Shown here one piece after another: positions 12,701-27,700 of a stretch of 64,000 bases of DNA (the stretch's first letter is position 1; each line of letters begins with the position of its first letter). A program made the position numbers and the translations under genes. The notes beneath the pieces were generated by a model. It was not told where the DNA came from, ran no database searches, and saw nothing but the letters and a program-made list of their open reading frames with translations. The stretch comes from Dicaeum eximium (taxonomy: Eukaryota > Chordata > Aves > Passeriformes > Dicaeidae). The DNA is taken from positions 1,037,782 to 1,101,781 of the forward strand of contig VWZP01002396.1 in NCBI GenBank assembly GCA_013396995.1. The letters are read 5' to 3'.

Positions 12701-15700
12701 TTCATTCTCACAAAAAAAGGACCACAAGCCTGCTCTCAGAATTCCGGAGTTGGTCCAGCCTGACTGAAGCCGAAGGACAGGAGAACAAACACCTATCAAG
12801 CAGCACCTCACATTATCTGACATTGCAATGGCATGACCCACACAGCCCTCTCCTATTTCTTGCTGACACGTCTCAGATCAAGCCAAACACAGCACTTTTT
12901 TTGGTGTTGATTTTTTATGAGTGTAATCTATATTATGAAGATCAAAGAGATAGCAACAAGACATGTACTTGCTTTACAGACATGAAGTTAGAAAAACTCC
13001 CCATGCTGAGGTACAATCTCAGCTAAAAGGACACATTTCACAGTGATTAAAGATATCACTACATGCTGATACTACAACAGAGATTGTCAGGGACTGAAAT
13101 GAAAGACTTGGGAATGTTTTCAAGTATTAGAAAGACAAATCTATGCGCTGCACAGAGAAAGAAGAATGCTGCAAAAAAAACCCAGGAAAGTTAAGAAGCG
13201 GCTGGCAAATCTTCAAAGCATTGTCAGAAGAGGCAAGACACTGGAAGGTACAGCAAAGCAACTGAAAAAGGGAAATTTGTTTGAGCTTTAGGAGTAGGCT
13301 CAGAGAGGAAGGCATTTCAGAGAGAGGGAAGCTAAGGAGCCATGTTAGTAATATCAGAAAAATTAAGCTTACAAACCCAACATTAAGTAGATGATAAAAA
13401 GAAAAAATCCTAAACATATTTGAACGTGACTTTCACTGGGATAGTCTGACAATGGAAAAGCCAGAAAAGGTTAAAGATGAGAATGAGACTGCAGAGAAAC
13501 AGAAACATCACATCAAGAAGAAATAACTGCAAGTTTCCTTAAAATAAATGCTTCATACAGAAAAAGATATTGGCATCTTATCTAGGGAAGCATGAGGCAT
13601 TTCCCAGTGAATAAGAAACATGGGAAACTCACCCCCATGACCAGATGTAGTGGCAGAGAACAGAAAGCCTCCTCCTTTTCCACAGCTCTTGACTAAACCT
13701 TCCTATCCCACCAGCTCTGCTTTCAAGCCTCTCCTCTTTATTTACCAGTCTCCTGATCCACCAGAGATCAGAGATGGATGAGGCAGGCAGGAGGATTAAT
13801 ACCTCAGGGTACTTAAGATTTTTGAAAAATAGTGAAGACAAATTCTGTCTGAAATCTTTTCATTAGAAACGTCAAGAGTGCTGTTTAAAGCAACATTTGA
13901 CTCTGACAAACACAGTTCTTTTAAAGCAACACTTTATTTCAATGGGTTTTTTACTATGGTTTTGATTTCTAAGGCTTAACTCCACATCCTTGTACCTTTT
14001 AAAACACCAAACCCCAAAGACTTTTGATCAGATTTGATCCTACGCCTAGTTGCTATGTGCAGTCATTGTTCTATGTTACAAACTAGCAACACTTAAACAT
14101 CTTCCAAGTTATATGGAAAGCAAAGCTCCACCAAACATACTTGGAAATCCTGGAGATGATTCCTAAGTGAATCATAAAAAACGTCATTTAACTATATCTA
14201 GCACATCAGTCTATTTTTATTATTTCCAACTGCGCCTCTTGCATAAATCTCTTTCTACAAAATAATGAATTGTATACAGGTGAATGCAATTTGAGTAAGC
14301 TACAATATGTGAACAAGTAAAAAAAAAAAAAGGCAAAAACCACCACAATAAACCTGAGTCAACTTTTTATACATTTCAATATTATTAAATTTGCATTCTG
14401 TCACAGCACAGAGCCACTGCTAAGTACAAGTCTGAGGTAAGTCATGGCTCCAAAGAGAACAGTCTTAATCAATTCTGATCTGCAACTGGAATCAGTCAAG
14501 GGGACTTGTTTCCATTTTCAGAAGCCTAATTAAAAATCCCACCATTATTCTGAACATCTGAATGCAGTAAACACTGTAAAAATTAACAGAGCAACAACCC
14601 ACTGGAGGCCTCTCACAACAGGTCAGACTCACCAGGCAGTTCCAAAACTGCTCCGTAAGGGACACGGTCCCCACATCAGCAGCCTGGGACATCACCACCA
14701 AAACCAGCTTCAGTGAGGTCCACACAGCTCTTTCTCACCCTGACAGGGTTGTCCTCTCCCAAACCTCATGCACAACTGTTCTCAGTCCCAATGCAGTCTA
14801 GATTTAAAAACACTCTCACCAAATTAGTATTATCCTCAGGAAAAGCACAGAGCCAACTTCTCTGAAAGTAGGCATATATAAAATAACTACGATCAGTGAA
14901 GCCAGGAACTTTTTAACAGCTTGGCCAGTAACTTTGAGAGAAGTATTAGCCAGGCAATATAACTATAATAGACAAATATAATCCAAGTGCAGATCTGGGG
15001 GAAATCTTCATACAGTAATAGGGGTGAAGTGGAAAATGCTATCACTGGCACTGGCTTAGTGTTCATACAGCCTCAGGTACAAGCAGTTGTAACATTAAGT
15101 TTGAAAGGAGTGGAAGCCCAGCATGTCACAGCTATGGCAATGGCACAAGTGAAGCAGTGCATTGGCTCCATGCATTTCACACCTCCTGTCACTGCCTTTT
15201 CTACAACCTCTTCCCCCTGTGCACTCCCCTCACACACCTCCATTCTGCCCCAGAGGAGAAGACAAATGCAGATGCAAAAAGGAGAGTTGCAATTCCCACT
15301 CCCACAGAAACTCTTCTACTTTGAGTTTCAATATCACACTTACCCTGTTTGTTTTTAAGGCCTTTAACCTCTTCCTACTATCAAGGCTTTACCACAGAAG
15401 CGTGGTAAATACTTCAGCAACTAATACACACTTTCCCAACCGAATTGCTGCTCTCTTCTGAGTCAACTTTGGGGTCACAGTGCACCACTGATGTTCTTGT
15501 CATTCTCTACATTCCCCAATTTTGTTCTGCCCCACCTGTGTAGGATGGACTTTTCCTAATACCCTGCACAGAACACCTCTAAATCCCAGTTAAATACACA
15601 CACACCTGTATATACACTTTTACAGAACCTTTTCCAATGAGCAACTCCTCAAGTAACTCATAGACATCCTATATTTCAACTATTATCTGTCCTCTAGGCA

Positions 15701-18700
15701 GAGGCGTATTTTACGGCACAGTAAATGTTGCATGTGTTCCTAAGATTTTTCTAGGTACATCTGGCATTTGAGAAAACTTCAGTATGGCATACTGCTGTAT
15801 TTTTTTTTGAATGCATAATGAAGAGTTGATTTCCTCCTATATGTAAAGAAACATGATGATGATACACAGATATTCTTGTGGATTAGCAATGAAAATCAAA
15901 GAAAAAAGAAAATTTTTGACTGCCTATTAGTTTTCACCAGAAACACAACCTTAATTTTACATTCACTGCATTGTATTTTAAAGAGATTCCATCTGCTCTG
16001 TCTGTAGTGCACATTAATATTCAGAAGACATCTGCAGTGTGCAGACCAAGCTTTTAATTGGAATCATGTCACAGCTACCATCACACAACACTGAATGTAA
16101 ATGTTGGCTATCTGCACTTGGCAGCTGCTTGGCAGGCTCAGCATAAAGTCCTACTGAGACACTGATAGTGTCTTTAAATAATGCAGTATCAGGATATAAA
16201 AGCTATCTTGAGAAATCAAATATTGACTATCATATCCATAAGTAATATAATTTACTAGCACCCTAAACTACTTATAAGCAAAATATGGTACATATTCAGC
16301 CACAATTTTCAAAGAGAGACAACAAATTGATACAACTGAACATTCACATCTTTCACTATGATAGATACTTAAGCAAATTTAACTTGTACACAAAAGGGGA
16401 CAGTAACATTTGAACTTCAGTGCAAACCAAATGGTGTAATAAAGCTCAAAACATTTATAAAAATATAAAACTCAAGCATTGCTAAGGACATTAGAGCACC
16501 TGAATAAAAATTCAATTAACAGGTGCACTCAGTGAATTAAGATACTTTCCTACAATGTCAGACTAATTATTCTGGAATGAACAATATAGTTACCTTTTCT
16601 AGAAATTTTTAAAAACCCCCAACCCTGAGTCAACAGCATTATCATTTGCTTCAAATTCTTGCCAAACCATGGTAACATAAAATTACATTTTCCCAGGCAC
16701 CTGCATATTTTCTGCTTGTACTCTGCTGTAAGTTTCTGACAAATGGGGCAGTGAGCAGCAATCCACTGAGAGAAAACTCTATGTGTGTGTGTGCAGGTAT
16801 ATACACACAACCCAACGTTCTGTCCAATACAAGCAACTGGTTGTTACACTGACAAACTGATCTTAGATATGTTGCAAGAAATTTCAGTCTAATCAGTATG
16901 TAAAAATGACAAAGAACTCTAAGAACAGCAACATTTGCTTTTCATGAAATACACATTTCCTTGGGGAATTTATATTCCACCACCTTTGCCACTATACTGT
17001 AACAAACACAAATCAAACAAAATTCAAGACCACAAGCCATTAAGGTACAGAGTTATTCCACCACAAAAATAATTATGCAAGTAGAGGCACCATCAGAACA
17101 GAGTCATCATGATCCAGTGCCCTCCTCTGATAGACTAATTGGATTACTGGATCCTCTTAGCTTCAGAGCAGCTCCAAGCACAGATAAGGGAGTTACACAG
17201 AAGGGGAAGACAACTGTTTGTGTTCAGGGCATACACATACCCTCAGTCTCAAGCCTGCACTTGCAGATCTGACACCATTTCAGAACACATTAGGATGGAA
17301 GGGTAGAAAGTAAAGAAACTGAGAAGGCAGAGCTAGGTTTCACTCCCAAACCTGAGAGCACAACAAACCTATCGCTGACCACCGATTGTAGCAGCACTTC
17401 CAACCTGTGTCAATGCCAAGGAAATAAAGGGCTGGTCTTAGCCTTTTTCATCAGTGATGTGCAGCTGGTCTGCTTAAGTTTGGACTACAACAGAAAGGAA
17501 AAATTAACATGGGCAGTTATGGATGAGATGCAGCCTAAGAAGCTTTTCTTTTCACCTCTGAGCTGTTTAGTCTCAGACAAAACAGGTTGGAATAATTCTC
17601 ACAGTCAGGTGTATCTCATGTGACAGTATGAAACAACTGAACTACTTCTACAAAAGAGCAAATTAGAAGAAAAATATGGAACAGGGGATTTGAAGCTCAG
17701 CAGAAACAACCAGCAACATGGAGAGAACCTGGTATTTCGTACACTCAGCAGGGATGTTACACAGCATGTTACACCTGCCAGGTCAACCTGAGTTCAGGAT
17801 TGTTTAATTATAGGTATCTAGGTAAAATTTAAGAATAGCATCCTACAGGTAAAATAGGTACATGAAAGTCCACAGTTCCTTGCCTGGGCCACTTCACATT
17901 TCATTACCAATTCCTGCTGACATTTGAATGATGAAACATACTGTGTTTTTACATAAGACAAAACTGCAATAAGGTTGTGCTGTCATTTGATTTGCTCTGA
18001 ATAAAAGAGCACAAGGAATTTCAATCAAGTGTCACTTAAAGCTGATTCAGAGCTTAATCTCACACATCCACATTTAACTCAAGGCATAGGCACACCTGTA
18101 TGTGCCAGGCAAGGCACGCTGGTTCCAGGGTATTCTGGAGAGCTTTGGATGCAGTGTTGCATGTCAGGGGAGGTGGTCCTTCCCTCCTACTCAGCCCTGG
18201 CAGGTCACACCTGGAGGAGCTCCAAGTCCAGCTCCAGGCTCCCCAGTACAAAAGACTCACAGACACATGGGACAGAGTCCAGCAAAGCACCATAAAGACG
18301 ATGAGGGGACCTGGAGCATCTCTGGTGTGAGGACAGACTGAAAGAGCTGCGACTCAGCCTAGAGAAGATAAGGCTCAGAGGAGTTCTTATCAATACCTGA
18401 AGGGCATTGAAGGACAATGGAGCCAGTTTCTCCTCACTGGCACTCAGTGACAGGACAAGAGCCAACAAAATCAAATACAGAAAGGCTCCATCTGAACATG
18501 ATGAAGCAATTTTTTACTGTGAGGGTGACCATACACTGGAATAAATTGCCCAGAGAGGTTCTGGAGCCTCCATCCTCTGAGATACTGAAAAGCCATCTGG
18601 ACGTGGTCCTAGGCAACCACTACAAGCAGTCCAGCTTCACAGAAGGAGTCAGGCAAGACAACCTCCAGAGGCACCTTCCAAACTCAACCACTCTGTAATT

Positions 18701-21700
18701 CCACAAAGATCCTCAACACCTTATTAAAAGTCATGCTTTGCTTCCAGATTAACTTCCAATGACCAGAAAGCAAATAGATGCAAAATTCATCAGCAGGTAG
18801 GCACGTCTAGTTACAGGCATCCTTTTTCCAGGTAGGGAACTGTAAATTCTGACACAACCATTACACAGATTTTGGGCTGTTTGGGTTTCATTTGTTTGGC
18901 TGGGTTTTTTTAAGGGGAGAAAGGTAGGAAGAGCAAGGCTGAGAAATAGCCTGGGCTTCTACAGGTTCTTACTATGGGCACATTCTTCATTAACTGCAAG
19001 CTGAGCACTTTCTTGGGCATTTTTAAAAATGTTCAGTATTGACACTTCTGCAATATACCAAACTACTTCTTATTCTAATAATGTGACATAAAAATCAAGG
19101 AGGGTCCTGGACAAACCTCAGCAGGAGTATCAGCCAGCTTAGCCAGTGTCACAAAAGGCATCTATTATCAGCTGATCAGCTACGACCTTTCTAGGATTTA
19201 GCACTCTATCCTGCACAAGTAATCACCTCTGAAGACTTATTCTGGCCTGAACAGTTTGTAAATTACCTTTCTCAAACCAGTCTTTCTCAAAAGATCAACA
19301 ATTTAAAAAGCTGGCTCAATTCTTCTGGAAGTCTGATTTTTATAGTTTTGGAGGATTTATATTAAGTGCTTAAAAAAGACTGATGAGGTGTTGTTGATCT
19401 GTGAAATTATAAAAAATTTATTCAAAAAACTAGTGTTCCCGTATGATGACATGTTAAAAAAAAAAGGCAGAAAAAAATTGTATAATATATCACACCACAT
19501 TTTTAATAACCCAAAGCAGAAACCATTGGTCAGTTGCTTGTAAGAAGTTCTACATATGCTTGGAACTGAAGTGATTTGCTTTCCAGTTAAAAAAAAAATA
19601 AAAAGGCAAAAACCAACACACCAAAACCCCCACAGCAACTCACAATTTGTGTCCTTGCTATATATAGATTTATCTACAGTAGTGATAGAAGAGGTACACA
19701 GGATTTACAGGATTTTATGCTGTAGTGGGAGCTTCAGAGTCACAACACTGGACACCAGGTTTTCTGCCTTGCTTTCCCTCATCTCTAAGGTGCAGGATCC
19801 TCCATGTGAGCACAACTGACTCTACAATTCATGATCATTTTCTTGCCTGGTGCTTTTCTAGTGACAACAAAACGTGAATTGCACCCAGTGCTTCCATGGC
19901 TGTCCAGCAGCCAGCACAGCCTGAGCTCTGCAGGAGGGAGGCAGCCAGAGGACTGAGGGTGGCACAAACTGATCAGGCAGAACGTACACAAGAGTGTGAG
20001 GGATTCTACAGAAGCATCGTTAACATCTCTGGCAGTTTTGTGATGAGTATAGAACATGAAGTACTACTTCATTGCCAGTACAATATATTCATCAATAATT
20101 CACAAGTGAACCTTGTTTCATTGAGATATCATTTGGTTACTCCTTTTAGTAAATAAAGTATAAATAAATTTGGGTGGATTATAAATACATATGTATTAAA
20201 ATTTAAAACTGTTTAATCTTCTAATCTGGTCAATCTTTAGGTTGCAGTATAGAACCAAATTAATGAGCAAAAACAACTTCTGTACCTCATCTCAAAGTGT
20301 TTTGTAGCTTTTCTTCCTTCAGATTTACACTTCTAACAACATTATATCAACATTCAACAGTTACTTACAACATATAGCTGTAAAAAGAATCATCTCCATG
20401 TGAAAATGTATTTTGACAAGACAGCCCCCCACACACACTTCCAGTAATTGCATCCTGTGCACTTTCACAGGAAGAGGATTTTTGGGAAAGAGGAAGGGTG
20501 AAGACAGACATATATTCTGTATCCTAAGAAGGGATCATAGCAAAAAATACCAATGGGATACCCAGACCAGGGAAAATCCTCTTTTACAGAGTCATTTAGG
20601 TTGGAAAAGACCTTTAAAGATAATTGATTGAGTCCAACCACAAATCCAACACTGCCACATCCACCACTGAGCCAGGTCCCTGAGCACTGTGCCAAATCTG
20701 CTCTTGGATGTCCAAAGTCTCAGCAAGAGCCTTGGACAATTAACATTCATTCTGACAATATTTGGATGTAAAAATAAACAATTCCTTGACCAAACTCAGC
20801 CGCAGCAGGTGGCAAGTTCTGCATGGTTCAGCTTCCAGATTAATTGATTTTTAGGAGCAGAACTTCTAGGACACAACTCCCCCGAGTCACACAATGCTTC
20901 ACAACAAATGTACACACTGCAGATCTTCCAGCTACGAAAAGCTATGAGAAGCTAAAACCACGAGCAAAATCAGTACACATCATGCAAAGTTACATTATTT
21001 CATAGTTCTATTAAAACACTGGTAAAGCAGGTAATAATTACATGCTTCCAGCAGTAAGAAGTTAGAATTACTTCACGGGGATTTAAGAGATGCTCATACC
21101 AAATACAAGTTGTGTTTTATGGCTTTTTATAATAAAGTTACACCAATTCAAAATTAGAATTAAAAATATTGATATTTTAACACTACAGAAATTGGTCTCC
21201 AAATATCACCACTCTGAATAGCATTAATTTTTAGCATTTTATAACAAAACTACACATGGAATCTTTCCCCCACCCCTCCCCGAAGGTGTAAAAGACAGAA
21301 GACTAAATGTTAGTCTATTCTAATAAGCCATCTTTCGTAATTTATTAACCTGAGAACCCTGTGAGCCTTACAAATACTTACAAACTTTAATCAGAAATAC
21401 TGATAACATCAAGCGCTTAAGAACTGTTTCTAAACAATTACTGTCAGGGAAAAAAAAATTTTCAAAAAAGAGGTAGCTCATTTCTGAGTTTTCATTCCAG
21501 GGCTGTACAAGAGAAATCTTTCAGAGAGGGGTACCCCTATACCCACGACAACCAGAGACTGACCGGCTCCTTCACTACAGATGTCCTTGAGGAAGCAATT
21601 CTTCCTGAACTATCATAATTAGCACAAATGTTGCCACAGAAAGAAGTGTTTACTGGAGCCTCACCAGGAAAAATAACACAAAAATATTTATGGGTTTAGG

Positions 21701-24700
21701 TTTTTTTTTTTCTTCTATGGAACACAGTTTTCTCAATAGGAAGCCGAAAACAATATGCTATCCCAAGGGAGGAAGAACCAAAATGGAAATGAAGAGCCAT
21801 TGTGATGTCCTGCTTTATAGCAGTTTGTCAATATGCAATCACCAAGAATGAGGAAATTGGCACTACAGTTGATTCAAAAATACAGAGGAAAACTACAAAG
21901 CAGTTTCTCAACCCTCATCCAAAAAGGACATTTCATTCCCCACATAAATGTCACACGTTTCTACAATGTTCTGCAATGAAAATGCTCAGATCCAGGAGGA
22001 CAGAACAGTGATTGGTGGAGGAACATGCATTTCCCTCCAATCTGCAATCCTAACCCTTCTTCACACAACAGTTTGCAGTGGGATTTTGTGACAACTTATT
22101 CAGTTCTGCTGGTCAGGCCCCAGATCCGACCCTCTTGGTGTGGCCTTCACCAAGACCCAAAAAGGAATGCAGGGTTCAGAGCTGTGTAAGATGACCTCAC
22201 ACCAAAAGCTGACATCATGCCAGCCCCTGCAGGCTAGAGACCATTTCTGAACAGAAGCAAAGCTGTTCTGCAAGCCACCAGGAAATAAAAGGAGAGAACA
22301 GAGAGTGCCCTAACATTTCTGACAAAATAAACCCCAAGGTTGTTGTTGGTTTTAAATGACAATAAAAGCAATGCTACAGAAGGAATACCTGCAAGTCCCT
22401 ACCTCACGCCTTGAAGAGCTGTTCCTAAAGATGTTTCCTCCCCTAAAGGGAATTTCCACATCTATGCACAGAGAACTGCCACTCTCAATCATTTGCCATT
22501 TCTACACAGAAAATAAATGCCCTCGTATGGAAAGGACTAGCAGCAAAACTGCTACAAATAAAATGCTGGCCTTTGTTATACATTATTTATTGTGTATTTA
22601 TGAAACAGAGGCCAAATCCTAGCAGGGTGAAAACTGTAAGACAGAGTGCTTTCTTCTAAATCTCCTTTCTTTTAGAAGCATCCTCCCCACTACAGCAGAG
22701 AACTCTGCCATCATCTCCACAATTCTCACAGGCCAAACACCAGTGACCACAACTGCTTCTTCTGCACAATGGATTTCTGGAGCTTCCATCCAATGGCTGC
22801 TCTTTCAGATCCGTATTTTTAAAAGAAAAAAAAAGCTTTTGCATTAAACCTTCATAAACACAACCTTCATTAGTATTACTATCATAGTAAGACTAAGTCT
22901 TTTATACAAAAGCATTTTGTCCACACTCAAGACTTCCCAAATTCTCCCCCAGTTGCTTTTCTAACCAATGTTTTCGTGATTTATTATCTGTTCCATATTA
23001 CAGTGAGGTATAAAGACATTAAAACTGCAGACTGGAGAAGTGTACACACCATTTGCTGTGGAACTGACAGTACTCAGGAAAAAAATTACATCTACATGAA
23101 TCAAAGAATCTTGATGTATCAAAAAACACAGAACAATGGTTACATACCAAAGAAGTACTGATGCAAAGACAGGCATGGAACACAAAGAAGCCCAGCTAAA
23201 GGAATCTAAAGGACCATTACAGAGGAAGGAATAACATTCCTCTAAAAGAGGAACCAGTACATTTGTTGAGTTATATTTATTACAGTCTCCCTGTTCTTTC
23301 ACAAGAAAATATGAATGATCATTCATGAAGCTGAAAACGTTACTGAAGCCAGTGGGAAACATTCATAGCTCATCTTGGCTACATTTCCAGCCTTCATTTG
23401 AATAATGAGCAACTGCTCTGTCAGACATTAATGTTTTTAATGACTGACTAGTGAATAGCTTGAAGTGAGCTTGTTCTCTGCTGTCTCCTCCTCTTCCCCG
23501 AGATCTCCATTGTTCTATTTTAGGTAAGAGGGTACAAGAAAACTTCAGTATTAGCATGAGGGGAACACTGACAGAATTGTCTCAGCATTCTAATATTAAT
23601 TTATTAAATGAACAAAAAATAGCAAAGTTAAATCGAAGCTAATGTTCAGTAGAATATCTAGTACTAATCTACAATATCTTCCTTTAGCTTAATTTAAGAA
23701 CCAGTTAGATGAATACAATTTTAGTTTCATACAACTTTTCTTACAATAAACTTCTTCAACGCGGAAACACAGGCTTTTAAGAATTCAATTATCTATAATG
23801 GCTAGTTACCCACTTCCTTCATAGGTAGTTATGATCTTTTAGAGGCTCGTACACAGAGTAACAGCAGGATACCAACAGAGAAGAAACAGTCAAGAATTTA
23901 TCTGCACAGTTATGGCAACTATCTAAAGCTCTTTCAAAAAATAACAAGCTTAAGAGCTATGGGAAAAGTTACTGGGATGCAACAGACTACAAATACAAAT
24001 TTAAATTAAATTTTAAACAAACAAAAAAAAAATACTGCATGCTCCCTCACACTTTAGGACATACTGATCACTTAAAGCAGAACTATTATGTCAAGCCACT
24101 AACTGCAAACTGAAATAAGAGGGTATCTTTCTCAAGAGATTGTAAGGAATATCTAATAGCTGTTACAGGAATATTAACAGTGCTGAGGGCAAGACATCAC
24201 AAATAACTCCAAGTGTACTATATCAAAATTGCAAGAAACTTAGTATTGATAATTAATACAGAACTTAATCCTTCCTGATGTAAACCAATACACATTTGGC
24301 AATATCCAGGGATATCGGAATTTCAGTCAACCCACCTATTATTCTCAGCCAGTCAGCACTTTTTATCCCTTTACTCCATACTTCTACTTCTTTTACTGTC
24401 TCAGGTAAGGACAAATTACAGACACATTCTGATTAACTTTCCTTTGTACATAGGATTATTGATGAAATATTCCTTCAAGCCCCATTGAGTTACAATTGGT
24501 GGCTTCCTTAAATCTACATTACTTAGTTCAAAAATTCTTAGTCTAACCTTGTAACACAGTAATCGCAACCTAAGAACAAATGCTGAAAAACAATTTTATT
24601 GTTATAAACAAATACAGAAGCAAAAAGGCCTCCAGGGGGAAAAATGTATTTACATGTTCTGTCCAAGCAACTAAGCAACTAAAAAGAAGTAAAATCAGTC

Positions 24701-27700
24701 TTCCTTAATACTTAGTTTATCTTCAAAATTCCCCCATGAGAACAAGATAAATATAGGGAGTGAAGTTCCATTAGTACTAACAGCAGCTACTCTACTTAAT
24801 CCTTCAGATTTAAGTCATGGAGAACTGCCTCTGTAAAAGCAAAGGCATGTGCAAGTATAGCAGCAAAAAAATCTGGAGACTACTTAAGTAGGGCACAAAA
24901 CACCTTTGAAATAACTAGTACTAAAAAATAAGGTATGCAGAACTAGTAATTATCACATTATGAGAGTGCTCACTGAGCTACCTAGATTTTAAATACAGTA
25001 GCTACTCTTTGGACTGAATTTGTTTTGCACATTCGAGGAGAGAGTTACTGTGTTTTATTGCCTGTTAATTAACAGTTAAGGATGAAGTAGCCAGGTGAAA
25101 GTACCAGTAAAAAGTCCAAAGTACTTTAATTTTAAAGCTGATGGCATCTCACAGCAACATGTGCAATACCCCATGCATCTGAATTACATCTGAAAACTTG
25201 AACAGTATTTTTCAAAAGGACCACTATTCTTCTTATGCTATCCTGCAAAAGTTCTAACATCATCCAACTCCTATAACTCAATAGGTTTCATTGAATTATT
25301 TCGGGGAAACAGGAAGGAGTTATTAAATTGTGAATTGATGTAGACAGAACATGAATGATTTGTGATTGATATATATAACACAGTGATTTCTAAGGAATTC
25401 CATAGGACATCAGTTCAGAATATGAAAGCATAAGCAAATGATGCTTAAAAATAAAAAGCAATCTAAAACAGGTTTCATTTAATACCAAGTGTTTCCATTA
25501 ACAATTAAAAAGTTAAATATTTCAAAGATGTACTGAACTCTTATTCTGTACCACATTCAAGATCTAATGATAAACGAGCATTTCTCTACTCCCTTCTGCT
25601 CAGATATTCTACTGATATTTTAGAGATGACATTTAGCAAATCCTCAAATTTTAATTGAAAAGCTCAGTGCAGAGCTAAAGAAATCTTTTCACCTGTGCAT
25701 CCAGATTCATATGCACCATTTCCCATCACAACAAGAGAGCACACTGAAGAGGATTAGTTCAAAAAACAAAATACTAATAAGGGCTCTCTTTTGCTCAGGG
25801 AGCAGGTGAAGAAACACATTATCTTTCCTTCAATATCAAGGCAAAATCCTGAGAAGGAAAAATTTTATTTGCAATAAAATACTTGTAATTAGCTGAAACA
25901 TCTGAGTTGCTGAAGTTAGTATAACCCCAAAAATATTTCAGTGCCACTGTTAGTTATACTTAATACCCCCAAGAACACACACAGGTGCTTTTATTGTTTA
26001 CAAAAAATAAGACAAAACAGCAAGTTAATCGTGCAGCACTTTACACCTTTGTGCAGCTGCCTCAAAGGACAGGGAAGCAGAGCCCCTGCCTTCCTTCAGG
26101 TGTCCTCCTCAACAGGAGGCTTCCCAAAGCAGTAACTCAAACAGTGAACAGACCATTTCTGTGGCATTCATTTCAGTCTTAACACATCCATTCAGAGCCT
26201 GCTTGTTAAAAGTACAAGTGTCATGGTCAAGGACACACTTTAAGAATACATATCTGTCTTTGGTCACATTCTCAGGCTGATTTTTGACAATCCTGCTTTG
26301 CACCTTTCCCAGCCCTCCCAACTTCTCAATTTTGCAGCTATACCAAACAAATAAGAGCTCTGAGAAAAGCTTAGTATCACTTCAATTTTCAGCCACAGCC
26401 CAGTGGATTTATGTTTCTGAGGGCCCCTCCACAACTATCATTTTATTTCCACACATGCCTTACAATCCACAGCCACATCCTGATGTCCTTTGAGCACATG
26501 TACAAAAACAGTTAAAATGAAGGATCAAACTCCAAGGGGGTCAGACAGGAAACATAAACCTGGAAATAATTTCCTAAGCATCACCTAAGAGTGATCATCG
26601 TAAGAGTATAAAAGTCTTCTTTTTTTGTAGCCTAGCTAGTTTCAGTGACTTTTACCACATGGATGGAGTTCCACTATGGCATCACTATGACTACTTGAAG
26701 ACATTTGCCACATGGTTTACACCACAGGCCAAGGCCTCCTTCTGACTTATTCTTGCTTCTCAGAGGATACAAAAAACCCCACATAACTTACCTAAAATGT
26801 TATCTCAGTCTGAGTGTGCAGAGGCAGCCTAGCAACATACACAGATTTAATACTGGGCCAGACACACACATGAAGACAAACACATTATTTGTGAAAATCT
26901 TTCCTACTCCCAACATACGCAGTAAGGGCAATTCTTGAAACTAGCTTTAAGTTTCCTTTACATAATAATTTACAAAAACAACTGCTCAATTTCATCTTTT
27001 TATTTATAAACAGACATGGAAACATGTTTAAAACATCCATTTGACCTGTCACAGCAACTCAAAAGTAACAAAGCCTAACCTAGGAAAGCACAGTGAAATT
27101 CACTGAAGTCTTTCCTAAATTGCCTCAGATAAAAAACTGCAGTCTTTACAATCATATTCTGGTCCATCCTATGAGATTATCTGAGTCTCTCATTGTGAAT
27201 GTTTTCCCTATCTCCACATCTTATTAAATACTAAGCAGATGTAAGCACCCAGGATCTTGTCTTCCTCAAGGCACAAATATTGTCCTACCTATGCCAGTGA
27301 TCAGGTATCAGGACCTCCAACTTCACATTTTTCATTGATAGAGACAACAGTTACAACAGAAACCTCATTAACACACAGCCATGGCTGACTGTCACCCACA
27401 CTGTTAAACAATGCAAGAAGAAATAATTTCCCTGACCCTCCTGAGGGATCCTCACCTGCTGCCACAGAGAACATGGCACTGTTCCTGGGAAACCACAAGG
27501 GGGGAACAGCTTGGGTTTTGGGATAGGAAGCAAAACAGCATTACTGACAGTGGCACTTGCACAAAGGGCTCTACTACAAGTGACAGTGCCCAGCCTTGTT
27601 AATTTAATTTTCTCTCTGACTAAGATAGAAAGACGATAAGCAGAAACATGAAGCAAAGGAACCACCCTTCTGCTTTGGACAGCCTCACTATATAAAGCTG

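Noticed and set aside
12559..13026. A 155-codon plus-strand ORF in PRKAR2A intron 1
   Set aside because: No family match comes to mind, there are no flanking splice or promoter signals, and the composition looks like translated AT-rich intron.
18029..18698. Cluster of overlapping ORFs on both strands
   Set aside because: They lie within a diverged CR1 fragment and are remnants or antisense shadows of it.
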